NCBI GenBank assembly: GCA_025210575.1
Contig: JAOARK010000503.1
Coordinates: 1 to 15,167 of the forward strand
Origin: Schleiferiaceae bacterium
GTDB taxonomy: Bacteria > Bacteroidota > Bacteroidia > Flavobacteriales > Schleiferiaceae
Direction of reading: 5' to 3'
Length of the DNA: 15,167 bases
A program made the position numbers and the translations under genes. Every line of letters starts with the position of its first letter. Positions within the stretch are counted from its first letter, which is position 1. The notes under the pieces are model-generated. The model was given only the letters and a program-made list of their open reading frames with translations, was not told the DNA's origin and did not search any database. This document shows positions 8,350-14,477 of the stretch, one piece after another.

Positions 8350-8989
8350 AGTACAAATTGTGTTTAATGGCAAATACAACCAGACCAGCCGTATTACGTA
8401 CACCAGTTTTATCCATTATTCTAGAACGATGATTTTCAATGGTTTTGGGGCTAAGTATAAGCCGGGCGGCTATCTCTTGGGTTGTAAATTCGTTGCAAAT
8501 CAATTCTAAGACTTGCTTTTCGCGAGGTGTTAATTCTTCACCATAATTAAATTGTGGATTGATTTGCTCTTCACTTGCTAGCTCAACCAATTTAGCTCTT
8601 GAAACCAAGTCATTGAAATAGAATCCTGTATGCTTCACAGCTAAAATTGCTTCGTAGAGGTCGTTTGGACTTGCGTCCTTTTGCAGATAACCTTTTGCAC
8701 CAAGCAGCATAAGCGATGATATAACTTCTGATTTCTTGTTTTGAGAGACTATGATTACGCGAGTCTCACTGTTATTTTGATATAACACTTCCATGGTTTG
8801 GATTCCATTCAGCACTGGCATTTCGAGATCTAAAAGAGCAACATCTATAGAAGTTTTTCCTAGTTGATTTAGAAACTCTTCTCCATTTTCAGCTTGTAGC
8901 ACCACCTTAATTCCCTCTTTCTCCGATAATATTGAAGCAATGCCTTCACGGAAAAGCTTGTGGTCGTCTACAATGGCGATGTTTATCAA
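8339..8989 (-). CDS. NarL/FixJ-type response regulator (REC + LuxR HTH)
   Basis: 216 residues, the normal length for the family. The receiver domain (~1-120) has the acidic pair Asp8-Asp9, the phospho-acceptor Asp54 (ALLDLEMP), Ser82 in the Thr/Ser switch position and Lys104 (GYLQKDA). A LuxR-type helix-turn-helix follows at ~150-212 (LTPREKQVLELICN ... IAARLILSPKTIENHRSRI). It should be a cytoplasmic, phosphorylation-controlled DNA-binding dimer. The start is TTG at 8987-8989: no in-frame ATG precedes it before a stop, MINIAIVDDH is the expected N-terminus, and an ATCTAA leader sits at -17 as in neighbouring genes. It overlaps the downstream HPt gene. Because the operator copies are next to it, it is a candidate regulator of the surface-protein units; this is inference. 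Confidence 0.93.
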   Translation of the reverse strand: MINIAIVDDHKLFREGIASILSEKEGIKVVLQAENGEEFLNQLGKTSIDVALLDLEMPVLNGIQTMEVLYQNNSETRVIIVSQNKKSEVISSLMLLGAKGYLQKDASPNDLYEAILAVKHTGFYFNDLVSRAKLVELASEEQINPQFNYGEELTPREKQVLELICNEFTTQEIAARLILSPKTIENHRSRIMDKTGVRNTAGLVVFAIKHNLYYVD

Positions 8990-9239
8990 CTTTTGATTTA
9001 TTAGATATTAGATCATTCAAATTAACAAAAACAATTCAAGGATGGTTCAACCCGTGATGTTAAAGCTACAATTCGCACGAGTTGGCAAAGTGCTTATTTA
9101 TATTTCAATATCCAGTTCATGAGGTTCAAGCAATTGGACTTTAAAAAAGAACATCTTTTAGGTATAAGTGAAATAAAACTAATGGTTAGCTTTGCCATCC
9201 GTTTAACGGAAATTGTACACTCGATATTAAGAAATAACA
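8990..9239. promoter_or_regulatory. Divergent intergenic region between response regulator and miaE
   Basis: This 250-bp stretch separates divergent genes. On the minus strand a promoter for the regulator may use TTAATTTG (9025-9018, one mismatch from TAnnTTTG) with TTGA at 9050-9047, 21 bases upstream. On the plus strand TAGCTTTG (9187-9194) matches the -7 consensus exactly and lies 45 bases before the miaE ATG; no good -33 partner is visible. The GGGGTTTTCCC operator does not occur here, so no autoregulation through that element is evident. Confidence 0.45.
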
Positions 9240-9821
9240 ATGTTAGGACTGAAATTACCTACCGACCCAAGGTGGGCGAATATTGCCGAAAAGAATATTG
9301 AAGAAATTCTGACTGATCATGCTTTTTGTGAGCAAAAGGCAGCATCAACAGCAATTTCATTAATAGTTACATACCCAGAATTAGACGATCTTGTAACAGA
9401 AATGGCCGCCTTGGCGCGCGAAGAAATGAGTCATTTTGAAATGGTTCATAAACGAATACTAGATAGAGGATTAACACTGGGTAGAGAGCGCAAAGATGAG
9501 TATGTACACAGTATTATGGCCTTTTTTCCAAAAACAGGAGATCGCAATGAGCGTTTGATCAACAGGTTATTGATAGCCGCATTAATTGAAGCAAGAAGTT
9601 GTGAACGATTTAAGGTATTGAGCGACAATATCGAGGATAAAGAGCTAAGTGAATTTTATAGAGGGCTGATGGTTAGCGAAGCAAATCATTATACCATGTT
9701 CTTGAAGTTTGCGAGAAAATATGGTGAAAGAGATAAGGTAGATGCGAAATGGCAAGCCTTATTAGAGTTTGAGGCTGAAGTAATGAAAGGCCTGGGAAAT
9801 AAAGAATTGATACACGGATAA
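9240..9821 (+). CDS. miaE: tRNA-(ms2io6A)-hydroxylase MiaE
   Basis: 193 residues, typical for the family. MiaE is a diiron, ferritin-like monooxygenase that hydroxylates the isopentenyl side chain of 2-methylthio-N6-isopentenyladenosine at position 37 of tRNAs. The probable iron ligands are visible: Glu31 (FCEQKAA), Glu62 and His65 (REEMSHFEM), Glu117 (LIEARSCERF), and Glu147 and His150 (SEANHYTMF), which form the two E/ExxH sets of a four-helix bundle. ATG at 9240 gives the conserved start MLGLKLPTDPRW. It is followed after 11 bases by gcvT on the same strand, so the two are probably co-transcribed, without an obvious functional link. Confidence 0.93.
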   Translation: MLGLKLPTDPRWANIAEKNIEEILTDHAFCEQKAASTAISLIVTYPELDDLVTEMAALAREEMSHFEMVHKRILDRGLTLGRERKDEYVHSIMAFFPKTGDRNERLINRLLIAALIEARSCERFKVLSDNIEDKELSEFYRGLMVSEANHYTMFLKFARKYGERDKVDAKWQALLEFEAEVMKGLGNKELIHG

Positions 9822-9832
9822 AAACTAAAGTT

Positions 9833-10909
9833 ATGGAGTTAAAAAAGACTGCATTTTATGACAAATTGATTGAAGCAGGAGCTAAGATGGTTCCTTTTGC
9901 AGGGTACGAAATGGCCGTTCAATTTGAAGGTTTAGTAAAAGAACATCACAATGTGAGAGAGAACGTAGGTTCGTTTGATGTATCGCACATGGGGGAGTTC
10001 TTTGTAAAAGGAAAAGAGGCGTTGAATCTTGTTGAGCGCATTACATCTAACGATGCCACAAAATTAACTCCAGGTAAGATTCAGTATTCATGTATGCCTA
10101 ATGACCAAGGTGGAATTGTAGATGACTTATTGGTATACTGCATTTCTGAAGAGGAATATATGTTGGTAGTGAATGGAGCATGTTTAGATAAGGATTGGGC
10201 TTGGGTAAACAAGCACAATACTTTTGATTGTACCATTGAGAACAGAAGTGATGAGATTTCACTTTTGGCTGTTCAAGGGCCAAAAGCAGCTGAGGCATTA
10301 CAGCAATTCACAGATGTGAACCTTTCTGAGATTACCTATTATACATTTACGCATGGAACATTCTGTGGGATAAACAATATTCTGATTTCTGCTACAGGTT
10401 ATACAGGTTCGGGAGGTTTTGAGATCTACATGCCAAACAGTGCTGCTCATACTATTTGGGATGCATTAAAAGACGCTGGAATTAAACCTGCAGGATTAGG
10501 TGCTCGAGATACATTGAGATTAGAAATGGGTTTCTGCTTATACGGAAATGATATTGACGATACTACTTCACCACTTGAAGCGGGTTTAGGGTGGATTACC
10601 AAATTCACAAAGGATTTCGTAAACTCAGATTATTTAGCAAAACAGAAAGAAGAAGGTATTACCAGAAGATTAGTTGCTTTTGAATTACTCGATCGCGGGG
10701 TTCCTCGCCAAGGGTATGATATTACTGATGCTGAAGGAAACAAAATTGGTAATGTGACTTCCGGGACAATGTCTCCGAGTACAGGAAAAGCGATAGGAAT
10801 GGGTTATGTTCCAAAACCAATGATGAAGGCTGATACCGAGATTTACATTGCTGTAAGAAAGAAACTTTTAAAAGCGAAGGTTGTCAAACTTCCTTTTTAT
10901 AAAGCGTAA
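9833..10909 (+). CDS. gcvT: Aminomethyltransferase, glycine cleavage system T protein
   Basis: 358 residues, full length for GcvT. The enzyme transfers the methylene group from aminomethyl-lipoyl H protein to tetrahydrofolate, releasing ammonia, in the cytosolic glycine cleavage system. Recognisable family segments are FAGYEMAVQF (~22-31), FDVSHMGEF (~48-56), NDQGGIVDDLLVY (~90-102, with the catalytic Asp at 97/98), TGYTGSGGFEI (~188-198) and ARDTLRLEMGFCLYGND (~224-240). The C-terminal barrel contains SGTMSPSTGKAIGMGYV. It lies 11 bases after miaE and ends in a strong hairpin terminator. The other glycine-cleavage genes are not in this window. Confidence 0.96.
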   Translation: MELKKTAFYDKLIEAGAKMVPFAGYEMAVQFEGLVKEHHNVRENVGSFDVSHMGEFFVKGKEALNLVERITSNDATKLTPGKIQYSCMPNDQGGIVDDLLVYCISEEEYMLVVNGACLDKDWAWVNKHNTFDCTIENRSDEISLLAVQGPKAAEALQQFTDVNLSEITYYTFTHGTFCGINNILISATGYTGSGGFEIYMPNSAAHTIWDALKDAGIKPAGLGARDTLRLEMGFCLYGNDIDDTTSPLEAGLGWITKFTKDFVNSDYLAKQKEEGITRRLVAFELLDRGVPRQGYDITDAEGNKIGNVTSGTMSPSTGKAIGMGYVPKPMMKADTEIYIAVRKKLLKAKVVKLPFYKA

Positions 10910-10915
10910 ATAATA

Positions 10916-10944
10916 AAGGTCGCCAATGGCGGCCTTATTTTTTT
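10916..10944 (+). terminator. Rho-independent terminator after gcvT
   Basis: AAGGTCGCC (10916-10924) pairs with GGCGGCCTT (10928-10936) around the loop AAT, with one G-T wobble, and is followed by ATTTTTTTT. The stem overlaps the stop codon of the convergent regulator gene (10935-10937). It may also slow transcription from the minus strand, although that side lacks a good T-run. Confidence 0.85.
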
Positions 10945-11630
10945 CCTTTATATACGTCTTCTTCAAAAAATCGTTGTAGACTAAATTGTCTGTTTTCAAA
11001 TTTATCAGGCAATAGCGAAAAGGCTCGAATTCTATCTACACGAAAAGCCCGGTAATCTTTTCTTAGATGACACCAACCGACAAGAATCCACTTGTTTTGC
11101 GAAGAATACAGGGCCACAGGCTCAACCTTTCTTTGTGAAATATCTTGATGATTGATCTTTTGATAATGGATTTCAATGAAATGAAAATTCGTTATAGCCA
11201 ATTGTATTTCAGCTAAGGTATTGCTAGACAGATCTTCGTCCCAGCCTTTAAAAACGTAAATGTTCTTTTTAAGGATCTCACTTTTCTCCAATATAGAGGT
11301 TCTGAATACAGATTGAATTTTCGTTAAAGCATCATCAAAATCCTGCTTAAAAGATGCATCTTTAGATTGCTGAACTAAATGTGAAGCGGTGACCAAAGCG
11401 TTCGCTTCTTTTTGGGTGAATTGAACTGGCGAAACAGTGTAACCGTCCATTAAAGTGTAACCTCTTCCTTCTATGGTGACAACAGGAACTCCAGCTTCTT
11501 CAAGCTTCTTAATGTCTCGGTAAACGGTGCGTACACTTACATTAAACCGATTGGCTATTTCTGTAGAATTGAGTAATCGTTTGGATTTTAATAAGGTAAG
11601 TAGCGATATGAGTCTGGCGAGTTGGGTCAT
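10935..11630 (-). CDS. HTH + WYL-domain transcriptional regulator
   Basis: 231 residues. Residues ~5-60 form a winged helix of the HTH_11/DeoR type (NSTEIANRFNVSVRTVYRDI, then a wing at EGRGYTL). Residues ~135-210 form a WYL domain, with WILVGWC at 181-187 in the namesake position and the conserved AFRVDRIRAF at 195-204. Such proteins (the YafY-like group) are usually DNA-binding regulators whose WYL domain senses a ligand, often a nucleic acid or nucleotide. It lies downstream of the VOC-family gene on the same strand with a 32-base gap that is mostly a hairpin, so the two may share a transcript. Target genes are unknown. Confidence 0.92.
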   Translation of the reverse strand: MTQLARLISLLTLLKSKRLLNSTEIANRFNVSVRTVYRDIKKLEEAGVPVVTIEGRGYTLMDGYTVSPVQFTQKEANALVTASHLVQQSKDASFKQDFDDALTKIQSVFRTSILEKSEILKKNIYVFKGWDEDLSSNTLAEIQLAITNFHFIEIHYQKINHQDISQRKVEPVALYSSQNKWILVGWCHLRKDYRAFRVDRIRAFSLLPDKFENRQFSLQRFFEEDVYKGKK

Positions 11631-11635
11631 AAAGA

Positions 11636-11657
11636 CTGGGGCGAATGAACGCCCCAG
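11636..11657 (-). other. Perfect hairpin between VOC and WYL genes, at the WYL start
   Basis: CTGGGGCG (11636-11643) and CGCCCCAG (11650-11657) form a perfect 8-bp GC-rich stem with a 6-base loop. On the minus strand the stem ends 5 bases before the WYL regulator's ATG (11630) and begins 5 bases past the VOC stop. Only a very short T-stretch (TCTTTATG) follows, so it is not a convincing terminator. It may instead hinder ribosome access to the regulator or protect the upstream mRNA. Confidence 0.65.
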
Positions 11658-11662
11658 AGAAT

Positions 11663-12031
11663 TTAATTCATTGAATGAAGAGCAACATGATTTCCTTCTG
11701 TATCTAAAATATGTGCCATAAATCCATTCTCGCCAATATTCGTTTTTGGCATAAGGATTTTTCCTCCGGCAGCTTCTACTTTAGCTAAAGGCTTGCTCAA
11801 ATCATCGCCTCCATTAAAGTAAACGGCTGTACCTTGATCTGTAGGTTTAGCCATGTCTGATTCTAGAATGGCTCCGCCAACACCTTTTTGCTGTTCGTAT
11901 GGAAAAACACCGTATTTCATGTTTTCCATGTGCATGTCATTAATTGAAATTTCCAGTACAGTTTCATAGAATTTCTTAGCTCTTTCATACTTCAATGCTG
12001 GAATTTCAAACCAGCTAATTGCATTTGTCAT
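11663..12031 (-). CDS. VOC-family (glyoxalase/bleomycin-resistance fold) protein
   Basis: 122 residues, one VOC domain built of two beta-alpha-beta-beta-beta halves. The first half starts ISWFEIPALKYERAKKFYETVLE (shown here only for its pattern: F-E-I-P, R-A-K-K-F-Y). The second half runs from GTAVYFNGGDDLSKPLAK to DTEGNHVALHS. Members of this family include metal-dependent lyases, isomerases and resistance proteins, but this short subgroup is largely uncharacterised and I cannot name a substrate. It is probably cytoplasmic, as no signal peptide is present. It precedes the WYL regulator gene on the same strand and has a well-matched -7 promoter box (12057-12064) upstream. Confidence 0.88.
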   Translation of the reverse strand: MTNAISWFEIPALKYERAKKFYETVLEISINDMHMENMKYGVFPYEQQKGVGGAILESDMAKPTDQGTAVYFNGGDDLSKPLAKVEAAGGKILMPKTNIGENGFMAHILDTEGNHVALHSMN

Positions 12032-12056
12032 GATTTTGATTTTTAGATTATATCCG

Positions 12057-12089
12057 CAAAAGTATTTGGGGTAATGTCAAATCATGTCA
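12057..12089 (-). promoter_or_regulatory. Promoter of the VOC gene, with tandem TGACAT repeats
   Basis: On the minus strand TACTTTTG (12064-12057) matches the Bacteroidota -7 consensus TAnnTTTG exactly. A start about 7 bases downstream would give a ~20-base leader containing ATCTAAAA at -17 from the ATG (12031). Upstream lie two direct copies of TGACAT (12089-12084 and 12079-12074) exactly 10 bp apart, about where a regulator could touch one face of the DNA. The WYL regulator encoded in the same unit is one possible ligand; this is inference. Confidence 0.5.
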
Positions 12090-12132
12090 GGGGTTAAATT
12101 TACCGCAAATATTTTTTTTGAATCATACAGAA

Positions 12133-13158
12133 CTACTTGGTTTTAGTAATCCCATATTCTTCAAAGTAAAATTTTATGATTGGTTTGAAAGGACCATATT
12201 GATGTTCTTCCTGAGAAAAATTATCAGCCCAGGGACCATAAGGTGTTGATACAGGTTTGTGTTTAAGTTCCGGATAGTCTTGGTCTTTGTTTTGTTTGAT
12301 GGGTCTATCCAGAGAATTGATATATGCAGCAATATGATAAACTTCCAAGTCTGTTAACTCCGGGAGATCGGCAACGGTTCCAAAGGGCATATTTCCTTTT
12401 ATAAAACGAGCAGCTGTTAGTACACGATGCATGCCTGAACCATCATTGTAACTATCTTCTCCAGCGATAGGAGGGTAGAGGTATTCTACAAATTCTGCGG
12501 TGCTGGTTTTCATTCCCTTTCCATCCTGTTGATGGCAACGAACGCAGTTTTTAATGTATAACCTTTTACCAATCGCAGTGTCTGCCTTTAAATCTGGAAT
12601 AGCAATTTCTTCAAAACCTTTATATTCTTCAACGATGGATTCAGGAACATCCGCACTAAGCCATTCAAAGTAAGCTACGAGCGCCTGCATTTCATTGCTC
12701 TCCAATGGTAATTTTTTACCATTCATACTTCTCTCCATGCAGCCATTCACTCTTTCTTCAATAGATCCCTCCTTATTCTCCCGACCTCTAAATTGAGGAT
12801 ATCGAGTACTTACACCAATGAATGAACCTGAACCTTTTTTTCTTCCTGCATTAAGATGACAATTGTTACAGGTTAGGTTATTACCCGCAAATCGCATTTC
12901 TGAGTTTTCAACGTTTGGGCCGATGTATTTTGATGTTTCTTTGATGAGTTTATACCCGTAGTTTACTTGTTTACCTAGTTGACCATGAGGCAAATCGGTT
13001 ATTACCGATTTCATTTTCCAAGGCCGTACTGCTAGGGGATCATCGTTAATATTATACTGTTGAGAAATCAGTATACAAATCGCAATTGTATTCAATACAA
13101 TAACAAAAGAGAAGAAATAGATCGCTCTTAAGAGTAGTTTGAATTGCTTGTTGGTCAT
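12133..13158 (-). CDS. Membrane-anchored dihaem cytochrome c, thiosulfate dehydrogenase (TsdA)-like
   Basis: 341 residues. One N-terminal membrane segment (~12-33) anchors a periplasmic dihaem domain. Haem 1 binds at CNNCH (97-101) in the context CNNCHLNAGRKKGSG; haem 2 at CVRCH (205-209). The segment YPQFRGREN...ERVNGCMERSMNG (~120-147) is characteristic of TsdA/SoxA-like cytochromes. Cys140 lies 39 residues after the haem-1 His, close to the position of the Cys axial ligand known in TsdA. KGNMPFG (254-260) supplies a likely Met (257) ligand for haem 2. TsdA enzymes join two thiosulfates to tetrathionate, or the reverse. It is the last gene of a cluster with two DsrE-like proteins. Substrate assignment is by similarity; another sulfur compound is possible. 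Confidence 0.85.
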   Translation of the reverse strand: MTNKQFKLLLRAIYFFSFVIVLNTIAICILISQQYNINDDPLAVRPWKMKSVITDLPHGQLGKQVNYGYKLIKETSKYIGPNVENSEMRFAGNNLTCNNCHLNAGRKKGSGSFIGVSTRYPQFRGRENKEGSIEERVNGCMERSMNGKKLPLESNEMQALVAYFEWLSADVPESIVEEYKGFEEIAIPDLKADTAIGKRLYIKNCVRCHQQDGKGMKTSTAEFVEYLYPPIAGEDSYNDGSGMHRVLTAARFIKGNMPFGTVADLPELTDLEVYHIAAYINSLDRPIKQNKDQDYPELKHKPVSTPYGPWADNFSQEEHQYGPFKPIIKFYFEEYGITKTK

Positions 13159-13180
13159 TCTGTTGTATCTGCAAAAGAGA

Positions 13181-13594
13181 TTAGTTCGCTTCTTTAATAT
13201 AGCCCCAACCTTTACTTTGTTTATCTACAATTTCCAAAATGCCATCTGGTACAGAATCAACTCCCTTTAAAATTTGAGTCTGGTCTACCTTGAACCTTCT
13301 CATAGTCCCTTGACAAACCACAAAGTTCACTCTTGGATTATCTGCAAAGCTTTCAATTTCTTTAGCAATGGTTGATTTCTCTTTGAGCACCATATTCAAG
13401 GCTCCGCTGTAAATAACCACTTCAAAATCTGAGTTGGGGTAATTTTTAGACATTGCTTTTACGTGCCTCAAGGCACTTTCGTGAACTTTTACATCTGCAC
13501 TTGTGACATCAAAAACGATCTTTATTGGGTTGTCTTGGCCAAACCCCATAATAACACAAAGCATAACCGGTACAAGTATTCTTGCCTTTATCAT
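13181..13594 (-). CDS. Secreted DsrE-family sulfur-carrier-like protein
   Basis: 137 residues. An N-terminal signal peptide (~1-20, hydrophobic VPVMLCVIMGFGQ) indicates export. The rest matches the DsrE/DsrF-like alpha/beta fold: IKIVFDVTSAD, HVKAMSKNYPNSDFEVVIYSG, and a single mature-domain cysteine, Cys94, in NFVVCQGTMRR, where DsrE-type proteins carry the persulfide-forming Cys. The C-terminus GWGYIKEAN is also typical. Cytoplasmic DsrE proteins pass sulfur to partners; this exported version would act in the periplasm, next to the TsdA-like cytochrome whose gene follows after 22 bases. Persulfide carrying is inferred. Confidence 0.85.
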   Translation of the reverse strand: MIKARILVPVMLCVIMGFGQDNPIKIVFDVTSADVKVHESALRHVKAMSKNYPNSDFEVVIYSGALNMVLKEKSTIAKEIESFADNPRVNFVVCQGTMRRFKVDQTQILKGVDSVPDGILEIVDKQSKGWGYIKEAN

Positions 13595-13619
13595 ATCTTT
13601 TGAATTGAAATTAAAGAAT

Positions 13620-13645
13620 CCAGAGTATTCTGCTGAATACTCTGG
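13620..13645 (-). other. Perfect 11-bp hairpin between the two DsrE-like genes
   Basis: CCAGAGTATTC (13620-13630) and GAATACTCTGG (13635-13645) form a perfect stem with loop TGCT. It lies 11 bases past the stop of the Tat-exported protein and 25 bases before the DsrE ATG. The minus-strand sequence following the stem (ATTCTTTAATTTC) is only moderately T-rich, so it may be a partial terminator or an RNA-stability element that sets different expression levels within one operon. Confidence 0.7.
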
Positions 13646-13656
13646 GATTAAGTTGT

Positions 13657-14364
13657 TTAGCCAACGCTAGCATCTATATAGGCTATTCCGTTTTCTGCTA
13701 ATCGGCCTAAAGCCCACACACCAGAAGGCGCTGGAAGAATGCCATCATGAGTTCCAGCAACCAGATCTTTGTAAACTTCATCTTTGTCAAGCCCCATTTT
13801 CTGAGCTATGAACATAGCATTTACTTTTCTGGCCATATCGCATACGCAGAATACGGTTCCCATTTCCTGAAGCTGTTTTACACCTCCTAAACCTGGTAAA
13901 GGGAATACACCATCTTTTGGATCGTAATATGGATTATTGAGGGCAGGCTTACCTGTTAACGGGTCAGTTACGTGAAAAAACTCACCAAGCTTGTATTTTT
14001 CTACAGTTTCATCATTTAGTGCATAAAACATTCCATGATGTCTGAGTACATTCAGAATTCCCAAATCTTTAGCTTCGGTACCTGTTTCTCCATTGGTCAT
14101 ATAATACACATTAGACCAAATTATACCCCAGGGAATAGCTTGTGATATGTCATAGGCTACAGGGTGGCTCATGCCACCTACGCGTTTTATTTCTTTATCC
14201 AAGTCCTTACCACCCTCACTTAAATTTCCCAGTGCAAAACGTAGTGACTCTTCATCGTAGTCTGCTTTCATATAGCTAGGAAGTAGGGAGAGTCCTGTAA
14301 GTGCAGCTCCTTTGGCAATAGTTCCAATGAAATTTCTTCTCGAGTGAAATTGATTTGCTTTCAT
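13657..14364 (-). CDS. Tat-exported DsrE-like protein of the sulfur cluster
   Basis: 235 residues. The N-terminus has a twin-arginine signal (SRRNFIG, Arg9-Arg10, then a hydrophobic stretch GAALTGLSLLPS), so it is exported folded, possibly with a cofactor. The region after ~100 resembles the DsrE-like fold: LNVLRHHGMFYALNDETVEKYKLGE (His109/His110), then VFCVCDMAR with Cys173 and Cys175, and a C-terminus LAENGIAYIDAS. The segment ~130-165 is a Pro/Gly-rich insertion absent from simple DsrE proteins. It is the first gene of the cluster with the secreted DsrE protein and the TsdA-like cytochrome, and has its own promoter upstream. A role in periplasmic sulfur-compound handling is inferred from fold and neighbours; the exact reaction is unknown. 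Confidence 0.8.
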   Translation of the reverse strand: MKANQFHSRRNFIGTIAKGAALTGLSLLPSYMKADYDEESLRFALGNLSEGGKDLDKEIKRVGGMSHPVAYDISQAIPWGIIWSNVYYMTNGETGTEAKDLGILNVLRHHGMFYALNDETVEKYKLGEFFHVTDPLTGKPALNNPYYDPKDGVFPLPGLGGVKQLQEMGTVFCVCDMARKVNAMFIAQKMGLDKDEVYKDLVAGTHDGILPAPSGVWALGRLAENGIAYIDASVG

Positions 14365-14367
14365 GAT

Positions 14368-14423
14368 TTTAATCGATTGAGGTTGAGTCGATTAAAGATA
14401 CAAGAAATAAGATGCTATTGCAA
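14368..14423 (-). promoter_or_regulatory. Promoter and inverted-repeat operator of the sulfur cluster
   Basis: On the minus strand TTGC (14423-14420) and TATCTTTA (14400-14393) resemble the Bacteroidota -33 and -7 boxes, 19 bases apart. A perfect 9-bp inverted repeat, TTTAATCGA/TCGATTAAA (14368-14376 and 14388-14396, 11-base gap), overlaps the -7 box and the expected transcription start and stops 3 bases before the ATG at 14364. It could be a repressor site, or in RNA a hairpin covering the start region. Confidence 0.5.
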
Positions 14424-14477
14424 TAAGAGGTTGATTATCAAAAAGATATAAATAAGAAAGTGGTGTTCTTCAAATAT

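Noticed and set aside
8110..8509. Plus-strand ORFs of 85 and 98 aa
   Set aside because: They lie antisense to the response regulator and HPt genes, which have clear family motifs on the minus strand.
9119..9301. 60-aa plus-strand ORF upstream of miaE
   Set aside because: It overlaps the miaE start in another frame, covers the predicted miaE promoter and has no recognisable features; the conserved MiaE N-terminus shows the true gene.
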